Source of the DNA: DASXRA01 sp035263725
GTDB taxonomy: Bacteria > Actinomycetota > Actinomycetes > Mycobacteriales > Jatrophihabitantaceae
Reading direction: 5' to 3'
Length of the DNA: 44,957 bases
Assembly (NCBI GenBank): GCA_035263725.1
Contig: DATFRC010000202.1
Span: 1-44,957 of the forward strand
Both the position numbers and the translations under genes were made by a program. A model generated the notes under the pieces. It was not told the origin of the DNA. It was given only the letters and a program-made list of their open reading frames with translations, and did not search any database. Positions within the stretch are counted from its first letter, which is position 1; every line of letters begins with the position of its first letter. Shown here piece after piece: positions 41,456-44,957 of the stretch.

Positions 41456-44140
41456 TCAGCCCAGGACGCCCTGGGCTACCACGCCTCGCCGGATCTCGCG
41501 GGCCGCATCGCGGGCTCGGGCGCCCACCGGCGCCTCGCCGCCGCCCGGCGACGGAGCTGCTGCGATCTGCTCGAGCAGATCGAGCAACTGCTTGCACCAT
41601 CGGACGAAATCGCCGGCGGAGATCTCCACGCCGGCTTTCGCCGAAGAGCTGAGCACCCGATCCAGGCTGTCGCGCCGCGTCCACCGATACGCGGCCCAGA
41701 CGAAGCCGAGCTCCGGCTCCCGGCTGCGCGGCAGTCCGCGGCCGGCCTCGTTGTCTGCCAGATCGGCCCAGATCCGGGTCGTGGCGGTAAGCGCCTCACG
41801 CACGTTCGCAGTCGGCATCCGATCGATCGGCTGCTCGTCGCGGCGTGCCTCGTAGACGAGCGTCGACACGACGGCGGCGAGCTCCGCGCTGTCCAGCGCG
41901 TCCCATTCCCCGGCGCGCAGGCACTCCGCGACGAGCAGGTCCGACTCGGACCAGATCCGCGACAGCTGCCGGCCGGCCGGTGTCGTCTCGTCGCCGGCTA
42001 GGTAGCCGCGCGCGTCCAGCAGCGCGCAGATGCGATCGAAGGTGCGGGCCAGTGAGTTCGTCCGGCCCTCGATGCGCCGGCGCAGTGCCGCTGTTTCGCG
42101 CTCGAGCCGCTGATAACGCTCGGCCCAGCGGGCGTGCGCCTCGCGGTCCGGGCAGTCGTGGCACGGGTGAGCCCGGATGGCCCTGCGCAGTGCTTCGATC
42201 TGCTCGTCCTGGGCTGCGGGCGGCTGCCGGGTGCGCTCCGGCGCGGGCGGCACGTCGAGCGTGCGCAGCGTGGATGCCAGGTCGCGGCGCTCTTGCGGGG
42301 AACGGTGATTGAAGCGCCGGGGCACCCGGACGGTGGCAAGCGGCTCGACGCTGGTCGGGAAGTCGTTGAGGCTGAGCCGCCCGGACCAGCGCGCCTCGGT
42401 CACGACCAGCGGACGCGGATCGTCGCGCGAGTCCACGCCTGGGTCCAGCACTACCGCGAGGCCAGCGCGCCGGCCGCCCGGCACCCGGATCACGTCCCCG
42501 GGACGCAGGCTCTCGAGCGAGGCAACGACCGCGCTGCGCCGGTTGCGCGCTCGATCGCGCGCGAGCGCAGCCTCGCGGTCGCTCAGCTCGCGACGCAGCG
42601 CGGCGTATTCGGCGAAGTCGCCGCGGTCGCAGTGCATCTGGGCGGCCTGCTCGCGCATGGTCGTCTCGTTGCGGCGGATCTGGCGCACCAAGCCACCGAC
42701 CGACCGGTCGGCCTGAAATTGCGCGAACGACGCGTCGAGCAGCTGGCGTGCCGCCGGGCGCCCCAGCTGCCCCACCAGGTTTACAGCCATGTTGTAGGAC
42801 GGGCGGAACGACGACCGCAGCGGGTACGTCCGCGTCGACGCTAGGCCGGCCACCCGATCCGGGTCGGCCTCGGGGCTCCACAGCACGACTGCATGCCCCT
42901 CGACGTCGATGCCGCGCCGCCCGGCGCGGCCGGTGAGCTGCGTGTATTCGCCGGGCGTGATGTCGGCGTGGGTGTCGCCGTTGAACTTCGACAGCCGTTC
43001 GAGCACGACGGTGCGCGCCGGCATGTTGATGCCCAGGGCCAGCGTCTCGGTAGCGAACACGACGCGGACGAGCCCGCGCACGAACAACTCCTCGACGGTC
43101 TCCTTGAACGCCGGGATCAGCCCTGCGTGGTGGGCTGCTACGCCGCGGCGCAACCCGTCCAGCCACTCCCAGTACCCCAGCACGTCGAGGTCCTCGGCGA
43201 TGGCCGCGGTGCGCTCTTCCACGATCGCCGTGATCTCGTCGCGCTCCCCCGGCTCGGTCAGCCACAGTCCGGACAGCACGCACTGGCGGACTGCTGCGTC
43301 ACATCCCACCCGGCTGAAGATGAACACGATGACGGGCAGCAAACCTTCGCGGTCGAGGCGCGCGACGACGTCGGGGCGGTGCGGGGGCCGCCAGCCCCGG
43401 GTGGGGCCGGGATATCGCACCCGCGATGTGAGGTAGCGCTTCAGCTCCGGATTCACAGTCGGCTCGTCATCGGCGAACAGGTCGAACAACCGAGTCCCGA
43501 CGAGCATGTGCTGCCACAGTGGCACCGGGCGCTGCTCGTGGACGACGACCTTCGTGTCGCCCCGAACCGTGACGAGCCATTCCCCGAACTCCTCGGCGTT
43601 CGACACGGTCGCCGAGAGCGAGACCAGCCGCACCGCCTCGGGTAGGTGAATGATCACTTCTTCCCAGACGCCGCCGCGGAATCGGTCGCCGAGGTAGTGC
43701 ACCTCGTCCATGACGACGTAGCCGAGGCCCTCGAGAGACGTGCTGCCGACGTAGAGCATGTTGCGCAGCACCTCGGTCGTCATGACGACGATGGGTGCAC
43801 CGCCGTTGATCGCGTTGTCGCCGGTGAGCAGTCCGACCGTGGCGGCACCGTGCCGGCGGACGAGGTCGTTGTACTTCTGGTTCGACAGCGCCTTGATCGG
43901 TGTCGTATAGAAGCACTTCTGACCGGATGCGAGGGCCATGTGTACCGCGAACTCGCCGACCACCGTCTTGCCGGATCCGGTGGGCGCACAGACCAGCACG
44001 CCGTGGCCGTCCTCGACGGCCTCACACGCGTCCACCTGGAACCCGTCGAGCTGGAAGGGATAGTCGGCTGCGAAGTCTCGCACGTGCGGATACTTCGACC
44101 GCCGCCGGGCGGCGGCATACCTATCGGCCGGCGCGGACAT
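41456..44140 (-). CDS. helY: Ski2-like ATP-dependent helicase HelY
   Basis: An 894-residue DEAD/H helicase (mycobacterial HelY is of similar length). Motif I is VCAPTGSGKT with Lys58, then TTPIKALSNQK, motif II MDEVHYLGD, motif III LSATVSN, and motif VI QLTGRAGRRGID. After the helicase core follow an rRNA-processing-arch-like and Ski2-type C-terminal domain (LRRAIRAHPCHDCPD...TTPAGRQLSRIWSESDLLVAECL). Probably an RNA helicase. The ATG lies six bases after TACGCT (minus strand), so it may be leaderless. Next to DUF4333 and exonuclease genes as in mycobacteria. Confidence 0.95.
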   Translation of the reverse strand: MSAPADRYAAARRRSKYPHVRDFAADYPFQLDGFQVDACEAVEDGHGVLVCAPTGSGKTVVGEFAVHMALASGQKCFYTTPIKALSNQKYNDLVRRHGAATVGLLTGDNAINGGAPIVVMTTEVLRNMLYVGSTSLEGLGYVVMDEVHYLGDRFRGGVWEEVIIHLPEAVRLVSLSATVSNAEEFGEWLVTVRGDTKVVVHEQRPVPLWQHMLVGTRLFDLFADDEPTVNPELKRYLTSRVRYPGPTRGWRPPHRPDVVARLDREGLLPVIVFIFSRVGCDAAVRQCVLSGLWLTEPGERDEITAIVEERTAAIAEDLDVLGYWEWLDGLRRGVAAHHAGLIPAFKETVEELFVRGLVRVVFATETLALGINMPARTVVLERLSKFNGDTHADITPGEYTQLTGRAGRRGIDVEGHAVVLWSPEADPDRVAGLASTRTYPLRSSFRPSYNMAVNLVGQLGRPAARQLLDASFAQFQADRSVGGLVRQIRRNETTMREQAAQMHCDRGDFAEYAALRRELSDREAALARDRARNRRSAVVASLESLRPGDVIRVPGGRRAGLAVVLDPGVDSRDDPRPLVVTEARWSGRLSLNDFPTSVEPLATVRVPRRFNHRSPQERRDLASTLRTLDVPPAPERTRQPPAAQDEQIEALRRAIRAHPCHDCPDREAHARWAERYQRLERETAALRRRIEGRTNSLARTFDRICALLDARGYLAGDETTPAGRQLSRIWSESDLLVAECLRAGEWDALDSAELAAVVSTLVYEARRDEQPIDRMPTANVREALTATTRIWADLADNEAGRGLPRSREPELGFVWAAYRWTRRDSLDRVLSSSAKAGVEISAGDFVRWCKQLLDLLEQIAAAPSPGGGEAPVGARARDAAREIRRGVVAQGVLG

Positions 44141-44188
44141 ATCTTCAGCGTACGGGCGAGCCTCCGGAACACTGTGCAGGTGATCGAT

Positions 44189-44827
44189 ATGGCCGTGGAC
44201 GCAGTGCTGTTCGACCTCGACGGCACGCTGGTCGACTCGACGGCGAGCGTGCGGCGCGCCTGGGAGGCGGTGGCGGCTGAATTAGGTGTGCCGCTGGCCG
44301 AGTTCGAACCGTACATGCATGGCATCCCCGGCCCGCAGGTGTTCGCCGCCGTGCTGCCGGCGATGCCGCCTGACCAGGCGCGTGCGCTAGCGGCTCGGAT
44401 GAACGCCGACGAGGCCCGCGATCTCGACGGGGTGCGGCCGATGCCAGGCGCGCTTCTCGCTATCAGCGGGCTACCACCGTCGCGCTGGGCGATCGTCACC
44501 AGCGGCGACCATCAGCTGGCCACGGCCCGGATCGCCGCAGCCGGGCTGCTGCGGCCGCAGGTGCTGGTCACGTCCGACGACGTCCGGGTGGGCAAGCCCG
44601 ACCCGGAGTGCTACCTCCTCGCTGCGTCGCGGCTGGGCCACCCGCCGGCACGCTGCCTGGTCGTCGAAGACGCACCGGCGGGAGTGGCCGCGGGCCGGGC
44701 CGCCGGCATGCCTGTGCTCGGCGTTTTGACGACCTATCGACATCTCGACGCCGACCTGACCGCCCCAGATCTGTCCACAGTGGACATCCGCGCCGATGGC
44801 ACGCAGGTGCGCGTCACTCAGCGGTGA
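44189..44827 (+). CDS. HAD-IA sugar-phosphatase-like protein
   Basis: A 212-residue HAD-superfamily phosphatase: motif I FDLDGTLVDST, motif II VTSGDHQLA, Lys in VGKPDPECYLLAA and motif III VVEDAPAGVAAGRAAG. The helical cap (residues about 15-80) is of the C1 type of sugar phosphatases and beta-phosphoglucomutases. Substrate unknown. ATG 44189 follows CAGGTG; divergent from helY with 48 bases between. Confidence 0.9.
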   Translation: MAVDAVLFDLDGTLVDSTASVRRAWEAVAAELGVPLAEFEPYMHGIPGPQVFAAVLPAMPPDQARALAARMNADEARDLDGVRPMPGALLAISGLPPSRWAIVTSGDHQLATARIAAAGLLRPQVLVTSDDVRVGKPDPECYLLAASRLGHPPARCLVVEDAPAGVAAGRAAGMPVLGVLTTYRHLDADLTAPDLSTVDIRADGTQVRVTQR

Positions 44828-44837
44828 GCGGCTTGGC

Positions 44838-44957
44838 TCAGCACGCGACCCAGCTGCTGCTGGAGTTGTTGTAAGAGCAGGTGTCGATCAGCGTGCCGCT
44901 CGGGCCGTTACGGAGATAGGCCGTGTCCTTGTCGTTGTTCCAGATGTAGTTGCCCTG
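44838..44957 (-). CDS. Lamin-tail domain protein, C-terminal end
   Basis: The last 39 codons of a minus-strand gene that begins right of the window. They read GNYIWNNDKDTAYLRN, then GTLIDTCSYNNSSSSWVAC and stop, the end of an LTD (lamin tail) domain, usually found at the C-terminus of secreted proteins and nucleases. The paired Cys suggest an oxidised extracellular domain. Rest of the gene not visible. Confidence 0.8.
   Translation of the reverse strand, partial: QGNYIWNNDKDTAYLRNGPSGTLIDTCSYNNSSSSWVAC

Overview
The window is GC-rich, densely packed chromosomal DNA from an actinobacterium. Three blocks match conserved mycobacterial gene order. One is DUF881-gcvH-garA-ftsR-DUF151-merR-gcvP (the Rv1825 to Rv1832 order). 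The second is rbpA beside ppm1 and lnt (Rv2050/Rv2051c). The third is 5'-3' exonuclease, Gln/Tyr-rich DUF4333 protein and helY (Rv2090 to Rv2092c). Separate Lnt and Ppm1 genes, a DUF5999 protein and the absence of mycolate genes suggest a relative outside Mycobacterium, perhaps a Frankiales/Geodermatophilales-type soil lineage. That placement is inference.

Layout. 1-6804: conserved core with glycine cleavage genes gcvH and gcvP, the forkhead-associated metabolic switch GarA (here with an added zinc ribbon), the division regulator FtsR, a DUF151 nuclease, a second MerR regulator, and a glycine riboswitch directly before gcvP. 6805-8690: a palindromic spacer, DUF5999 protein, a small membrane protein with a HAD phosphatase, and a response-regulator fossil. 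8691-11525: GuaB1-type purine enzyme, then a metal-sensing ArsR repressor and its CDF efflux pump. 11526-19977: envelope region, with a heavily frameshifted LPG-synthase-like flippase pseudogene, a PLDc_N/SHOCT protein, DUF1269 protein, HtrA protease, an intact flippase-like protein with a degenerate kinase-like middle, and a membrane-anchored PI-PLC-like enzyme. 19979-24070 (minus strand): a tightly packed cluster of SRPBCC protein, SigG-type ECF sigma factor, cupin-like protein, drug exporter and SDR.

24149-28540: accessory material, with a truncated beta-lactamase fused to an oxidoreductase scrap, an orphan operator, an AraC/VOC pair, and TetR with an MMPL exporter. 28679-30420: a NarL-type two-component system divergent from the MMPL gene. 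30431-38896: DUF885 peptidase, RbpA with a sigma-R-type promoter, Ppm1/Lnt lipoprotein and mannosylation enzymes, an amidohydrolase, LacI and a PfkB kinase. 38897-39521: a scarred interval with a duplicated pfkB start and a small Cys protein. 39522-44957: exonuclease, DUF4333 protein, HelY helicase, HAD phosphatase and the end of a lamin-tail-domain protein.

The strongest themes are glycine and nitrogen metabolism control at the left, and envelope lipid handling and export in the middle. Several decay scars (at least five gene remnants) mark the accessory boundaries. No tRNA, rRNA, CRISPR array, transposase or integrase was seen.
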